64,000 bases of DNA from Paenibacillus_G sp049942825 (GCF_049942825.1 NZ_CP187970.1:744001-808000); one strand, 5' to 3'; counted from the stretch's first letter, positions 26,779 through 35,471 are shown. The notes: a model not told the origin generated them from the letters alone. Made by a program: numbers and translations.

Positions 26779-27744
26779 TTATGGCAGGTAACTGCGAAGA
26801 ATCGTCAGAGAGCCTTCGAAGGAATAATTGCCGAGATTGGCAGGGAGGAGGTAGCATTCGCCCGGCTTCACGTCGAGCTCGCCGTCAGCCCAGCGCAGCT
26901 TGCCCGTACCTTCGCATACGATATGGATTACGAAGCTCTCGGGCGAAGTGTGCAGACTCCAGGAGCCCTCGACTTGTCCTTTTTCGGTGACGAAGAAGGG
27001 AGATTGAGCCAAGGTCAGCCATTCGTTCGATGCCGTGAGGTTCGTCTTCATGTAAGTGGAACCGGCATTCTCATAAGCGATGACATTCAGGGAATCTTCG
27101 ATGTGCAGCTCGCGGGGCTTGCCGTCCAATCCGAGGCGGCCGTAATCGTACAGCCGGTAGGTGCTGTCGGAGTTCTGCTGAATTTCCGCCACCAGTACGC
27201 CTGCGCCAAGCGCGTGAACCGTACCGGAAGGAATATAGAAGGAGTCGCCGGCTTCGACGGTGATCTCATTGAGGGCATCCATAATGCGGTTTTCTTCGAT
27301 CGCGGCGGCAAGGGCTTCGCGGGTCACGCCGTCCTTCAGGCCATAGATGATTTTGGCGCCCGGCTTCGCATCCAGAATGTACCACATTTCGGTCTTGCCG
27401 AGCTCGCCTTCGGGGAGGCGGTCATAATGGTCATTCGGGTGCACCTGTACGGACAGGTCATCCTGGCAGTCAAGCAGCTTGATCAGCAGCGGGAAGCGGC
27501 CGTTTTTCTTCGAGAAGCCCTTGCTTCCGAAGAAGGCTTCGCCGTACTGCTCACGGATCTGATCGAGACCCATGCCGGCGAGTTCGCCATTGACTACTTT
27601 GGTCGTACCGTTCGGGTGGTCACCGATCATCCAGCCCTCACCGATCGGGCCTTCAGGAAGCTCGTGTCCGAATTGTTCGAGGGCCCGGCCGCCCCATACG
27701 CGTTCCTTGAATTCCGGTTGGCATTGCAGCGGATATGGTTTCAT
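26779..27744 (-). CDS. manA: Class I mannose-6-phosphate isomerase
   Basis: Interconverts mannose 6-phosphate and fructose 6-phosphate, supplying mannose for nucleotide sugars and glycans. A zinc-dependent cupin enzyme; 321 residues is normal for the Firmicute short form. The start at 27744 is fixed by AGGAGAG and by the family start MKPYPLQCQPEFKERVWGG; a longer frame from 27906 is a non-coding extension. Zn ligands are expected in VHPNDHY (about residues 101-107) and TEMWYIL. The GTVHALGAG element near 178-186 and EIQQNSDSTYRLYDY mark the type I family. Cytosolic and single. It may feed the sugar nucleotidyltransferase at the right end of the window. Confidence 0.95.
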   Translation of the reverse strand: MKPYPLQCQPEFKERVWGGRALEQFGHELPEGPIGEGWMIGDHPNGTTKVVNGELAGMGLDQIREQYGEAFFGSKGFSKKNGRFPLLIKLLDCQDDLSVQVHPNDHYDRLPEGELGKTEMWYILDAKPGAKIIYGLKDGVTREALAAAIEENRIMDALNEITVEAGDSFYIPSGTVHALGAGVLVAEIQQNSDSTYRLYDYGRLGLDGKPRELHIEDSLNVIAYENAGSTYMKTNLTASNEWLTLAQSPFFVTEKGQVEGSWSLHTSPESFVIHIVCEGTGKLRWADGELDVKPGECYLLPANLGNYSFEGSLTILRSYLP

Positions 27745-27914
27745 CTGTTCCACTCTCCTGATTCTATTGGGGTTTAGGACCACCGGGTACAGAACCCGGC
27801 AGGCCCCCCATGTTTTTCTATCATGCATTATATCAACCCCTGCCGGGGTTTGGCTATAGGAGAGAAGCCGTAAGAACGCGGGGAGAGGATGTCGGGTTCT
27901 GCGCATAACTCAAA

Positions 27915-27962
27915 AAAGCCCGGTTCTCCGTGTGCGGTGCACATCGGCGGATGCCGGGCTTT
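27915..27962 (-). terminator. Terminator after ytqB
   Basis: AAAGCCCGG (27915-27923) pairs with CCGGGCTTT (27954-27962), and the minus strand continues into a T run. Confidence 0.8.
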
Positions 27963-27974
27963 GCTGCTTGCTGC

Positions 27975-28556
27975 TTATTTTCGCTTCTCGACGGCGATCA
28001 AGTAAGGGGGCGAATGAACTTGATTCACAAAACGGTACTGCAGCACCTGATACTCCTGCTGGGACAGCCCCGCTGCCCATGCTTCCACCGCATCGGCTTC
28101 CTCGCGGCCCCCCGGGTGTCCCGTATACAGTACCACGGTGATGATCCCGCCGCGGCGCAGCATTCGGGAGGAGGCCTGCAGCGCCTGCAGCGTGGATTCG
28201 GGCAGCGTCACGGTGCCATGGTCGTCGCCCGGCAGGTAGCCGAGGTTGAACATAATGGCCGCGACCTGACCATGGACCTCCTCCGGCAGTGCCTGCTCCA
28301 TCTCCGCGTGGCTGCGCAGATGAGGTTGTACCTGCAGGCGGCCCTCAGGCAGCTCTCTGGCAAGCCGCAGCGCGGTTTGCTCCAAGGCCTGCGGCTGAAC
28401 ATCGAAGGCATGTACCGTTCCGGTACCGCCGACGAGCCGGGCCAGGAAGAGCGTATCGTTGCCGTTACCGGCGGTGGCATCCACGGCCGTATCGCCGGGA
28501 CGCAGTCTCTCTTCCACAAGCTTGTGGGCAAAGCTGAGTATCGAAAGAAAACCCAA
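27975..28556 (-). CDS. ytqB: tRNA-modification methyltransferase YtqB/MnmM
   Basis: A 193-residue class I SAM-dependent methyltransferase. The SAM-binding motif DATAGNGNDT is at residues 26-35, and AIMFNLGYLPGDDH (about 98-111) carries the NxGY-type catalytic motif. In B. subtilis YtqB was reported as MnmM, which methylates 5-aminomethyl-(2-thio)uridine at the tRNA wobble position; I recall this from the literature and it is not seen in the sequence. AGAAGGAGG precedes the ATG. It follows a lipoprotein gene by 17 nt, which in turn follows ytqA; an operon is likely, with ytqA supplying the substrate. Confidence 0.9.
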   Translation of the reverse strand: MGFLSILSFAHKLVEERLRPGDTAVDATAGNGNDTLFLARLVGGTGTVHAFDVQPQALEQTALRLARELPEGRLQVQPHLRSHAEMEQALPEEVHGQVAAIMFNLGYLPGDDHGTVTLPESTLQALQASSRMLRRGGIITVVLYTGHPGGREEADAVEAWAAGLSQQEYQVLQYRFVNQVHSPPYLIAVEKRK

Positions 28557-28573
28557 TGGGGCACAGCCTCCTT

Positions 28574-29146
28574 CTAGTGAGCAGTGGGGGGTTCCATCAG
28601 CTCCCCCGTCGGCACCTCGATGATCGCGTCGCCCGCAGGCGCAGCGGCGGTAGGTTCAGCCGCTGCGGGGGCACCGGCATCCGCAGCGGGCTGGGTCGGC
28701 TTCACAGGGGCCGTCGGCGGCGCCGGCTGAACTGCAGGGGGCTTCGGCGCTGCCGGCTGCTTCGTCCCGCCGCTGCTAGTGCCGCTCCCTGCGGAGGGCT
28801 TGCTAACGGCCTTGCCGCCGGCCCCCGTACTGCCGCTGCTGCCTGCGGGCGGCGTGGGGCTTGAGCCACCGCTTGTCCCGGCGCCGGCAGGGGCCGGGCT
28901 AGCGACCGGGCTGCCGGCTGTGCCGGCCTCCGTCCCCGAGCCGGCCTGGCCTTCGCCGGCCATGCCGCCGCTCCCGCTCTCCGTGGAGCCGTTCCCGCCG
29001 GGAGCGCCGCTCACCTCCTCCGGCTTCCCGGTCTGCTGGGAGGGGGCAGGCGGCACTTCCACGGCGGTGGTGTTCGGCGCCGGTTCCTTACTGCAGCCCG
29101 GTGCCGCCAGCAGAACGGCCATAAGCAGCCAGATCACCTTTTTCAT
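28574..29146 (-). CDS. Low-complexity lipoprotein between ytqA and ytqB
   Basis: A 190-residue exported protein. Residues 1-18 are a signal (MKKVIWLLMAVLLAAPGC) with Cys18 as lipidation site; Pro before the Gly is unusual for a lipobox. From Cys18 onward it is almost entirely Pro, Ala, Gly, Ser and Thr, a disordered wall-spanning or spacer region, ending in a short less repetitive tail. No enzyme domain is present. GAGGAGGAGAC precedes the ATG at 29146. It lies 17 nt before ytqB and 64 nt after ytqA, so it appears to be co-transcribed with two tRNA-modification genes, a combination that makes no obvious functional sense. Confidence 0.75.
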   Translation of the reverse strand: MKKVIWLLMAVLLAAPGCSKEPAPNTTAVEVPPAPSQQTGKPEEVSGAPGGNGSTESGSGGMAGEGQAGSGTEAGTAGSPVASPAPAGAGTSGGSSPTPPAGSSGSTGAGGKAVSKPSAGSGTSSGGTKQPAAPKPPAVQPAPPTAPVKPTQPAADAGAPAAAEPTAAAPAGDAIIEVPTGELMEPPTAH

Positions 29147-29210
29147 CCTGTCTCCTCCTCCGCATGTCCGGGTGTGTTCTCTCTATATAACCGTTACTTC
29201 CCTATCTTTA

Positions 29211-30185
29211 TCAAGTACGCGCTGAAAGATCGGCCGCCGGCTGCCACTTCTTGCCCTGCCAGGTATTCCGGCGCCGCAGCTCTTCATCGAAGGCATTCAG
29301 CACTTCCCACTTCTTCAGGCTCCACATCGGCCCGATGAGCAGATCACGCGGCGCGTCGCCGGTTAACCGATGCACGATCATCTCGGGCGGCAGGAATTCC
29401 AGCGTATCGACCACCAGTCGCACATATTCATCCTTATCCAAGAAACGGAGAAGGCCGGCTTCGTACTGTTTGACCATAGGGGTCTTGCGCATGAGGTGAA
29501 GCAGGTGAATCTTGATGCCCTGCACATCCATGGCGGCCACGGCACGTCCGGTGTCCAGCATCATCTCATGCGTCTCCTGCGGCAGGCCGTAGATGATGTG
29601 GGCGCATACCCGGATGCCGCGGGCCCTGAGCTTCGCTACTGCCTCTAAATAACAATCGGTATCGTGAGCCCGATTGATGAGCTGCGATGTCGATTCATGG
29701 ACCGTCTGCAGCCCCATCTCCACCCAGAGATAGGTGCGCTCGTTCAGCTCGGCCAGATAATCCACCACGTCATCGGGCAGACAATCGGGGCGGGTGGCGA
29801 TCGACAGGCCTACGACACCGGGCTGGGCGAGAATGGCTTCATAATACTCCCGCAGCTCTTCAACGGGAGCGTAGGTATTGGTATAAGCCTGGAAATATCC
29901 GATATATTGGGCTTCTGGCCATTTGAGGTGCTGCAGATCCCGGATCTTGTTAAACTGCGTGACGAGATCGTCGCGGCGTGAGCCGGCGAAGTCCCCCGAT
30001 CCCCTGGCACTGCAGAAGGTGCAACCGCCTGTGGCGATCTTCCCGTCGCGGTTCGGGCAGGTAAATCCGGCGTCGAGCATCACTTTGAACACCTTGGTGC
30101 CGAACTGCTCGCGCATCTCATAATTCCATGTATGAAAACGTTTATCCCCCCACAAACGCTCCGGGAGCTCCATCGTTCTTTCCAT
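29211..30185 (-). CDS. ytqA: Radical SAM protein YtqA (TIGR01212 family)
   Basis: A 324-residue radical SAM enzyme. Cluster cysteines are C43, C55 and C58 (C-x11-C-x2-C), the widely spaced pattern of TIGR01212 proteins, followed by the GNF-like glycine motif and TIM-barrel strands such as YIGYFQAYTNTYAP and LSIATRPDCLPDDVV. In B. subtilis ytqA is next to ytqB; it has been reported (I recall the name MnmL) to convert carboxymethylaminomethyluridine at the tRNA wobble base to aminomethyluridine, the substrate of YtqB. The reaction is not visible in sequence. AGAAGGAGT lies 7 nt before the ATG. It heads a probable three-gene operon. Confidence 0.9.
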   Translation of the reverse strand: MERTMELPERLWGDKRFHTWNYEMREQFGTKVFKVMLDAGFTCPNRDGKIATGGCTFCSARGSGDFAGSRRDDLVTQFNKIRDLQHLKWPEAQYIGYFQAYTNTYAPVEELREYYEAILAQPGVVGLSIATRPDCLPDDVVDYLAELNERTYLWVEMGLQTVHESTSQLINRAHDTDCYLEAVAKLRARGIRVCAHIIYGLPQETHEMMLDTGRAVAAMDVQGIKIHLLHLMRKTPMVKQYEAGLLRFLDKDEYVRLVVDTLEFLPPEMIVHRLTGDAPRDLLIGPMWSLKKWEVLNAFDEELRRRNTWQGKKWQPAADLSART

Positions 30186-30383
30186 AAAGAATACTCCTTC
30201 TATAAGGCCTGAGCCATGCTGATCTTACCTTCTTATTCTACCGAAAAATGACCCTAAAAGCGAACCTTTCCCTTGACAACATACACCTGTGGAGCTGGTC
30301 GGATAAGATGCAAGCCCCGTGACCATGCTATGGTTGCAAGGCGGCAACACCAATCCAGCTTGAGAAGGGAGATACTCACAACT

Positions 30384-30953
30384 ATGAACAAGTTCGGCAA
30401 AACGGTGGTTGCACTGGCGTTGACGGCGTCTATCGGCATTAGCGGTGAGGCACTGGCATCGACTACGACTGGCACAGGTACGGGGACGACGTCGACTTAC
30501 GGTACAACCGGCACCGGTACAACAACCGGTACAGGAACCTACGGTACCGGCACCGGTGCGGCCGGCACGGGAACAGGAACGTATGGAACCGGGGCAGGTA
30601 CAGGGACAACCGGTACTTACGGTACCGGCACAGGTACGGGGACAACCGGCACTGGTACCGGCACTACAGGGACTTACGGCACGACAGGTACCGGCACTAC
30701 GGGGACTTACGGTACGACAGGTACCGGCGTTACGCACCGCGGCGGCCTCCTGGACCGCATGAACACCAATACCAATGCTAACGACCGTACGGGCTATGGC
30801 TACGGCGGTAACTACGGCACTAACTCATACCGTACAACAGCTGCCAATAATAATGATAACGACGGTATGGATTGGGGCTGGCTTGGTCTGATTGGTCTTC
30901 TGGGCCTTGCCGGTATGCGCGGCAAAAATCAAAACCAACAGCAGCAGCGTTAA
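30384..30953 (+). CDS. Secreted Gly-Thr repeat protein with WGxxGxxG C-terminal motif
   Basis: A 189-residue exported protein. The start at 30384 gives a 26-residue signal peptide (MNKFGKTVVALALTASIGIS) and has GAAGGGAG about 13 nt upstream. Residues 28-120 are a run of Gly-Thr dipeptides with periodic Tyr, encoded by degenerate tandem DNA. The C-terminus has WGWLGLIGLLGLAG at about 164-177 followed by a basic tail, the WGxxGxxG-CTERM-like signal thought to direct sorting or anchoring. It could be a surface or spore-coat structural protein. It is upstream of a small gene and then trmB, but its own terminator is not visible before 30997. Confidence 0.8.
   Translation: MNKFGKTVVALALTASIGISGEALASTTTGTGTGTTSTYGTTGTGTTTGTGTYGTGTGAAGTGTGTYGTGAGTGTTGTYGTGTGTGTTGTGTGTTGTYGTTGTGTTGTYGTTGTGVTHRGGLLDRMNTNTNANDRTGYGYGGNYGTNSYRTTAANNNDNDGMDWGWLGLIGLLGLAGMRGKNQNQQQQR
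30463..30735 (+). repeat. Degenerate tandem repeat encoding Gly-Thr runs
   Basis: Repeated 9-30-nt units built from GGTACCGGC, ACAACCGGT and TACGGTACG-like words encode the Gly-Thr tract. The last third has near-identical 30-nt units around 30661-30725. Such DNA is prone to copy-number change. Confidence 0.8.
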
Positions 30954-30996
30954 TCCAATGATCAGCCTCGGGAGCCCGAAAGGGGAACAGCGGATC

Positions 30997-31161
30997 ATGG
31001 TGGAGCTTTCCTTAAAGGAAGCCATGGCCCTGGCCTCGGGCGTTCATTTTCATGCCCAGCCGCAGATTGCGGCCGATGCCCGCAGGAAAGTGCGTTCCAA
31101 GCTGGAGACTTCCCTTCTTCCTGAAGCCGATAAACTGTCTTATCAGCTGCTTGAAGTCTAG
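30997..31161 (+). CDS. Small conserved-looking protein upstream of trmB
   Basis: A 54-residue basic, helical protein. The start at 30997 is chosen because AAAGGGG lies about 11 nt upstream; an in-frame ATG at 30958, five bases after the previous stop, is the alternative. No domain is recognised. A strong terminator follows 27 nt after the stop, ending the unit before trmB. It may be co-transcribed with the Gly-Thr repeat gene. Confidence 0.55.
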   Translation: MVELSLKEAMALASGVHFHAQPQIAADARRKVRSKLETSLLPEADKLSYQLLEV

Positions 31162-31187
31162 CCATCCGCCTTGTAAGGCCGTTATCA

Positions 31188-31226
31188 GGCCGGCTCCCCT
31201 GCCTGGGGCAGGGAGGGCCGGTCTTT
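31188..31226 (+). terminator. Terminator
   Basis: A 14-16 bp GC stem (31188-31203 with 31207-31221) followed by TCTTTT. Confidence 0.8.
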
Positions 31227-31288
31227 TCATTCCCTTCGTTAGGGAGTATAATCGAGCCATATCAAGAGCACCTGGAGGAGCAATTTTC

Positions 31289-32062
31289 ATGCGGTTAAGA
31301 GGACGTAAAGGAATCAAGGAAGCGCTGGAGGCCCAGCCGGAGCTGGTTGTGCTGGAACCGGAAGCATATAAAGGAAGATGGGCGGAAATATTCGGGAACG
31401 ACAGGCCGATTCATGTGGAATTCGGGATGGGCAAGGGAAGGTTCATCTCCCTGCTGAGCGCCTTGAACCCGGAGATCAATTACATAGGCGTAGATATGTA
31501 TGATGAACTGATTCGCAGAGGCGCGGAGAAAGCAAGAGAGTCGCGCGAGGAGCACGGCGGGGATCTGCGCAATCTTCGATTGGCCCGTTTTAACATAGAG
31601 CACATCGAGAACATGTTCGAGCCCGGCGAGATTGAGCGGATCTACCTTAACTTCAGCGATCCGTGGCCGAAGAAGCGTCATGCCAGACGGCGTCTCACCC
31701 ATGCCGGCTTTGTGAACAAGTACCGGGTGATATTGAATGCGTTAGGGGAGATCCATTTCAAAACGGATTCCCGTTCCCTCTTCGAATTCTCGCTGAATTC
31801 CTTCTCGGATCTCGGCATCCGGCTGCGTAATATCTCCCTGGACCTGCACGCGGAAGGGCTTCGTACGGATCTGGTGATGACGGAGTACGAGACCAAGTTC
31901 TCGGGCAAAGGCATGCCTATATTCCGGCTGGAAGCCGTGCTCGGGGAGCGGGCGCTGGAGCAGCACTTGGATTCGCTGCAGCGTCGTGACCTGGAGGAAG
32001 CGGCCGAAGCCGTACGCACGGGAATCGAGAATGAGAATGACGCTGAGAATGACGAAGCATAA
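31289..32062 (+). CDS. trmB: tRNA (guanine-N7-)-methyltransferase
   Basis: Forms 7-methylguanosine at position 46 of tRNA. A 257-residue protein; the start at 31289 has GGAGGAG 8-10 nt upstream, and a longer frame from 31052 runs through the terminator of the previous gene. The SAM loop HVEFGMGKGRF is at about residues 42-52, and the catalytic NFSDPWPKKRHARRR segment near 119-134 is the TrmB signature. The C-terminal 40 residues, rich in Glu and Asn, exceed the usual family length. Cytosolic and probably monocistronic. Confidence 0.94.
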   Translation: MRLRGRKGIKEALEAQPELVVLEPEAYKGRWAEIFGNDRPIHVEFGMGKGRFISLLSALNPEINYIGVDMYDELIRRGAEKARESREEHGGDLRNLRLARFNIEHIENMFEPGEIERIYLNFSDPWPKKRHARRRLTHAGFVNKYRVILNALGEIHFKTDSRSLFEFSLNSFSDLGIRLRNISLDLHAEGLRTDLVMTEYETKFSGKGMPIFRLEAVLGERALEQHLDSLQRRDLEEAAEAVRTGIENENDAENDEA

Positions 32063-32100
32063 GCATAACCTTACGCGGTAACCGCTAACCTGCAGTGCAT

Positions 32101-32141
32101 AAAGCCCCCTCTTCATTCCGGATGGAAAGAGAGGGGGCTTT
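32101..32141. terminator. Bidirectional terminator after trmB
   Basis: AAAGCCCCCTCT (32101-32112) pairs perfectly with AGAGGGGGCTTT (32130-32141). Confidence 0.85.
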
Positions 32142-32148
32142 GCTGTCT

Positions 32149-33270
32149 TTAGCGCACGAGCTCCATAATGGCCTGTGAACAGCGGGCCGGGGAGTAGGCA
32201 GGTCCACCGCCGGCCGGCCGGGACGATCTTGCGTGCGCGATGTCGGGAAAGTGGTCGACCAACTGCCGGAACCAAACGTCGATGGTTTCTGCCGACCGGA
32301 TCACCTCACCGAAGCCCATCTGGGTGAAGTACTGAAGGTTGCGCTCTTCCTGCCCCGGAATCGGTTTGTGGAACAGCATCGGTATGCCTTTGGCGAGCCC
32401 TTCCGTGCACGTCATGCCTCCGGGCTTGGTGATAAGCAGATCCGATACGTCCATCCACTGTGAGACTTCTTTGGTGAAACCGAGAAGGCGGATATTCGGG
32501 TGGCGGAACCGGGAGTCCTCGGTCAGTGTGCGGAGAGAGGCCTGGTTGGAGCCTAGACACAGAACAAGCTGAATCTGTTCGCGCCAGAGGGTCAGGTGAT
32601 GGAGGAACTTGCGGTCTTGGAGCAGCCCCCAGCCTCCGCCCATGACAAGTACCGTGGGAAGACGCTGAAGCCCAAAGCGGGTGCGGAGGTCATCGCGGTT
32701 ATGCGGCTGCCAGAAATTCGGGTGGACGGGAATGCCTGTAACCTGGACCGAGCCGGAAGGAATGCCGAGACTCTCCAGCTTGTGCTTGACGTCTGCTGTG
32801 GAGACGAGATAGGTATTGACCTCGCGGCTGACCCAGGTGCCGTGGGCATCGTAATCCGTAATCACGGTGCACAGCGGCACCTCCAGTCCGAACCGCTTGA
32901 GACGGGAGATGACGGCGCTGGGAAAAGGGTGGGTGCACACGATCGTGTCCGGCCGCAGCTGCCGGATAATCGCCGCCGTCTGGGCATAACAGATCCGATG
33001 CAGTGCCAGCTGTGTGAGCCGATTCAGCGCCTTCCTGTCCTGAGAACGGTAAACGAGCCCGTACAGCTTCGGCTGTGTTGCGACGGTTTTGCGGTAAGCG
33101 CCGATGACCAGCGGGGCGAGCGTGGGATGGAGAAAGGTGCCGAGCTCAAGGACACGGGTCTGCAGATGCGGGGCCAGGAGGCGGAGGCTGTCGGACAAGG
33201 CGTAAGCGGCCTGTGTATGTCCGGCGCCGAAGCCCTCGGACAGAATCAGTATTCTTTTCTTTTTGGGCAT
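32149..33270 (-). CDS. MGDG-synthase/UgtP-like glycolipid glycosyltransferase
   Basis: A 373-residue GT28-type enzyme that should add a sugar from a UDP-sugar to diacylglycerol or a similar lipid on the inner membrane face. The N-terminal SEGFGAGHTQAAYAL segment (about residues 10-24) is the MGDG-synthase motif; the central VLVMGGGWGLLQD and the C-terminal LITKPGGMTCTEGLAKGIPML are the nucleotide-sugar-binding signature. Relatives make glucosyl-diacylglycerol used as lipid or lipoteichoic acid anchor. GAGGTG precedes the ATG. It lies 72 nt downstream of a PAP2 phosphatase on the same strand; the phosphatase could supply the diacylglycerol. The lipid acceptor is inferred. Confidence 0.88.
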   Translation of the reverse strand: MPKKKRILILSEGFGAGHTQAAYALSDSLRLLAPHLQTRVLELGTFLHPTLAPLVIGAYRKTVATQPKLYGLVYRSQDRKALNRLTQLALHRICYAQTAAIIRQLRPDTIVCTHPFPSAVISRLKRFGLEVPLCTVITDYDAHGTWVSREVNTYLVSTADVKHKLESLGIPSGSVQVTGIPVHPNFWQPHNRDDLRTRFGLQRLPTVLVMGGGWGLLQDRKFLHHLTLWREQIQLVLCLGSNQASLRTLTEDSRFRHPNIRLLGFTKEVSQWMDVSDLLITKPGGMTCTEGLAKGIPMLFHKPIPGQEERNLQYFTQMGFGEVIRSAETIDVWFRQLVDHFPDIAHARSSRPAGGGPAYSPARCSQAIMELVR

Positions 33271-33342
33271 GATCGTTTACCACACCTCAAATCATAGCTT
33301 AATAGTCATGCAGGGCCCCGCCGGTCCGAAAAGACGGCGGGA

Positions 33343-33870
33343 TTACCCGATGAACGCTGCAGCTGCAAGCGCGGCTCCCGTTCCGATCACCGAGCCGGCG
33401 AGGCAGTCGGAAGGATAGTGCAGACCGAGATACATCCGGGAGATTCCGACCAGAATGGCGATCGGGAGCAGCACGGCGGCACACCAGGGGGACATCAGCA
33501 TCAGCGGGACCGTAACCGAGAAGATCGCGGTGGTATGGCCCGAAGGGAAAGAATGATCTTTCAGCGGGTTCTTGTAAGTGATGGTATCCGGCAGAACCAG
33601 GTAAGGGCGAAGCCTCGGGTACTTTTTCTTGATGACGGCAACGGGGATATGGCTTACGGCCAGGGCGATGCAGCTCTCAAGGCCCGCGAGCTTCCATGAG
33701 CCTCTGCCGAACAACGCCACACACAGCGCGATAAAAATCATGGCGGTAGCGCCCCCCAGGTGGGTGATCCCGTTAAAAAACAGATCCAGCCGCCGGTGCT
33801 GCATCCGGCGGTTCACAAAGTTGAACATCCGCCTCTCATGCTGCACCAGCCACGAAACGACGCGATCCAT
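33343..33870 (-). CDS. PAP2-family membrane phosphatase
   Basis: A 175-residue integral membrane phosphatase of the type 2 phosphatidic acid phosphatase fold. The three motifs are complete: KKKYPRLRP (residues 81-89), PSGH (109-112) and SRMYLGLHYPSD (144-155). About five hydrophobic segments are present. Substrates in the family include phosphatidate and undecaprenyl pyrophosphate. AAAGGAGGGG lies 6 nt before the ATG at 33870. It heads a likely operon with the MGDG-synthase-like gene. Confidence 0.9.
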   Translation of the reverse strand: MDRVVSWLVQHERRMFNFVNRRMQHRRLDLFFNGITHLGGATAMIFIALCVALFGRGSWKLAGLESCIALAVSHIPVAVIKKKYPRLRPYLVLPDTITYKNPLKDHSFPSGHTTAIFSVTVPLMLMSPWCAAVLLPIAILVGISRMYLGLHYPSDCLAGSVIGTGAALAAAAFIG

Positions 33871-34298
33871 TCGAACCCCTCCTTTTGAAAGTGGGATAAG
33901 CTATCCTGCATGCTCATATACATTCATTGTACATAGATTTTGTTATAGGAGTATCAACAGGATATGAAACCGTTGAAAGCAAAAAATTAACTCAGCCTTG
34001 ACGCTCCCTTAACAATATTCCGTTACGATGGCATGGAATCCGGGCGGACCGTGCGATGGCCCATTAAATATAGTAGGAAGGCGTTTTCCTGCGGACAACT
34101 GCAGAATGTGCTCACTCCCTTTTGAATGTTCTACGCGCAAAGTCTCCTTGTGTTTCATTAACTCCAAAAGACATGCAGCGAAGCACCTTCCGCCGTATCT
34201 CTCCGAATCCCAGAAGCTCTATATGAGCTTCCAATGCAGTTTTGTTCACAATCTCATCACATTAGAGGTGTTTCAACAAAACTTGTGGGAGGTTAATC
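33871..34298. other. Divergent intergenic region, no gene seen
   Basis: 428 nt between the divergent PAP2 and GT4 genes. There are A/T-rich stretches around 33910-34020 with TTGACG at about 33998 but no well-spaced -10. I see no riboswitch, RNA gene or convincing open frame with a ribosome binding site. Confidence 0.4.
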
Positions 34299-35471
34299 AT
34301 GAGAGTAGCCCTGTTTACGGATACGTTCGTGCCGGATGTGAACGGTGTGGCGAAGACGCTCGGCCGGTGGGTGCAGTATCTTGAAGCCCGGGGAGTGGAA
34401 TGCAGAGTGTTCGCCCCCCAGAGCCCCGCCGCCGCCGAAGCGGACCAATGGATGGTAGAGCGGTTCTACAGCATTCCCTTCTCCTTGTATCCGGAATGCC
34501 GGATGGCCATTCCCAATCCCATGAATCTGAAGAAAGCATTGAAGGCTTTCTCTCCGGATCTGATTCATCTGGCGACGCCGTTCAACCTGGGACTTGTGGG
34601 GCTTCACTATGCGAGGCGCAAGGGGATTCCCGCGGTGGCCTCCTACCACACTCATTTTGATCAATATCTGGCCTACTATAAGCTGCAGTGGATGGAGCCC
34701 ATGCTGTGGAAGTATATGCTCTGGTTTCATCAGGACTGCCGCCGTATTTTCGTTCCGTCCCGTTCAACTCTGAAGCACCTGGAGAACAAAGGGCTCAAAG
34801 AACTTGAGATTTGGTCGCGGGGGGTGGATGTCAAGCGGTTCCATCCGGTCGTAGACCGGGAGGAGGTGCTCCGGACATGCAACATTTCGCCGGAAAAATT
34901 CGTCTTGTTGTTTGTAGGGAGGCTTGCTGTCGAGAAGAGCGTGGATATGCTCTTCAGCACGCTCGATTCGCTTCCTGAGACGATCCGCTCCCGTGCCCAT
35001 CTGGTGGTGGCCGGGGATGGCCCTCTGCTTCAGCCGCTTCAGGAGCAGTACGGGATGCGCAGCGATGTGACGTTCACGGGTTTTCGTGAAGGAAAGCCGC
35101 TAAGTGACTTGTATGCAGCGGCGGATGTGTTCCTGTTCCCGTCGGCTACAGAGACGTTCGGCAACGTGGTGCTTGAAGCCATGGCTTCGGGAACCCCGGT
35201 CGTCGGAGCCGATGCCGGGGGAGTGGGGGATACGGTGCGGCATGGGGTGACAGGCTTGCTCTGCCGGCCGGGAAGTGTGTCGGATTTTGTCGGGGCGGTA
35301 GAACGGCTGTATAATAACCATTGGCTGCGCACAGAGCTTGGCGGTGCCGGAAGGACCTACAGTCTGAATCAGTCCTGGGAGTCGATTTTTGACGGATTGT
35401 TTGCGAGCTGCAGGAGAGTATTGGATGCGGACGGCACGCAGGGAAGCTCGAACCAAGCCTCAGGGAAGTAG
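34299..35471 (+). CDS. Glycosyltransferase family 4 (GDP-mannose/UDP-sugar type)
   Basis: A 390-residue cytosolic retaining glycosyltransferase with a GT-B fold. The N-terminal MRVALFTDTFVPDVNGVAKTL is typical of the mannosyltransferase-like group acting on lipid carriers; the C-terminal FPSATETFGNVVLEAMASGTPVVG carries the two conserved Glu of the sugar-nucleotide site. GGGAGG lies 7-9 nt before the ATG at 34299. In Gram-positives close relatives add glucose or mannose to diacylglycerol-linked lipids. It is followed 355 nt later by a GT2 gene on the same strand. Together with the divergent MGDG-like enzyme it suggests envelope glycolipid synthesis. Confidence 0.88.
   Translation: MRVALFTDTFVPDVNGVAKTLGRWVQYLEARGVECRVFAPQSPAAAEADQWMVERFYSIPFSLYPECRMAIPNPMNLKKALKAFSPDLIHLATPFNLGLVGLHYARRKGIPAVASYHTHFDQYLAYYKLQWMEPMLWKYMLWFHQDCRRIFVPSRSTLKHLENKGLKELEIWSRGVDVKRFHPVVDREEVLRTCNISPEKFVLLFVGRLAVEKSVDMLFSTLDSLPETIRSRAHLVVAGDGPLLQPLQEQYGMRSDVTFTGFREGKPLSDLYAAADVFLFPSATETFGNVVLEAMASGTPVVGADAGGVGDTVRHGVTGLLCRPGSVSDFVGAVERLYNNHWLRTELGGAGRTYSLNQSWESIFDGLFASCRRVLDADGTQGSSNQASGK

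Noticed and set aside
30463..30735. CRISPR-like repeated DNA
   Set aside because: The units are contiguous, degenerate and encode Gly-Thr; there are no uniform repeats with unique spacers and no cas genes.
34028..34384. 118-residue plus-strand frame before the GT4 gene
   Set aside because: It runs into the GT4 gene in another frame and lacks a ribosome binding site and protein-like composition.
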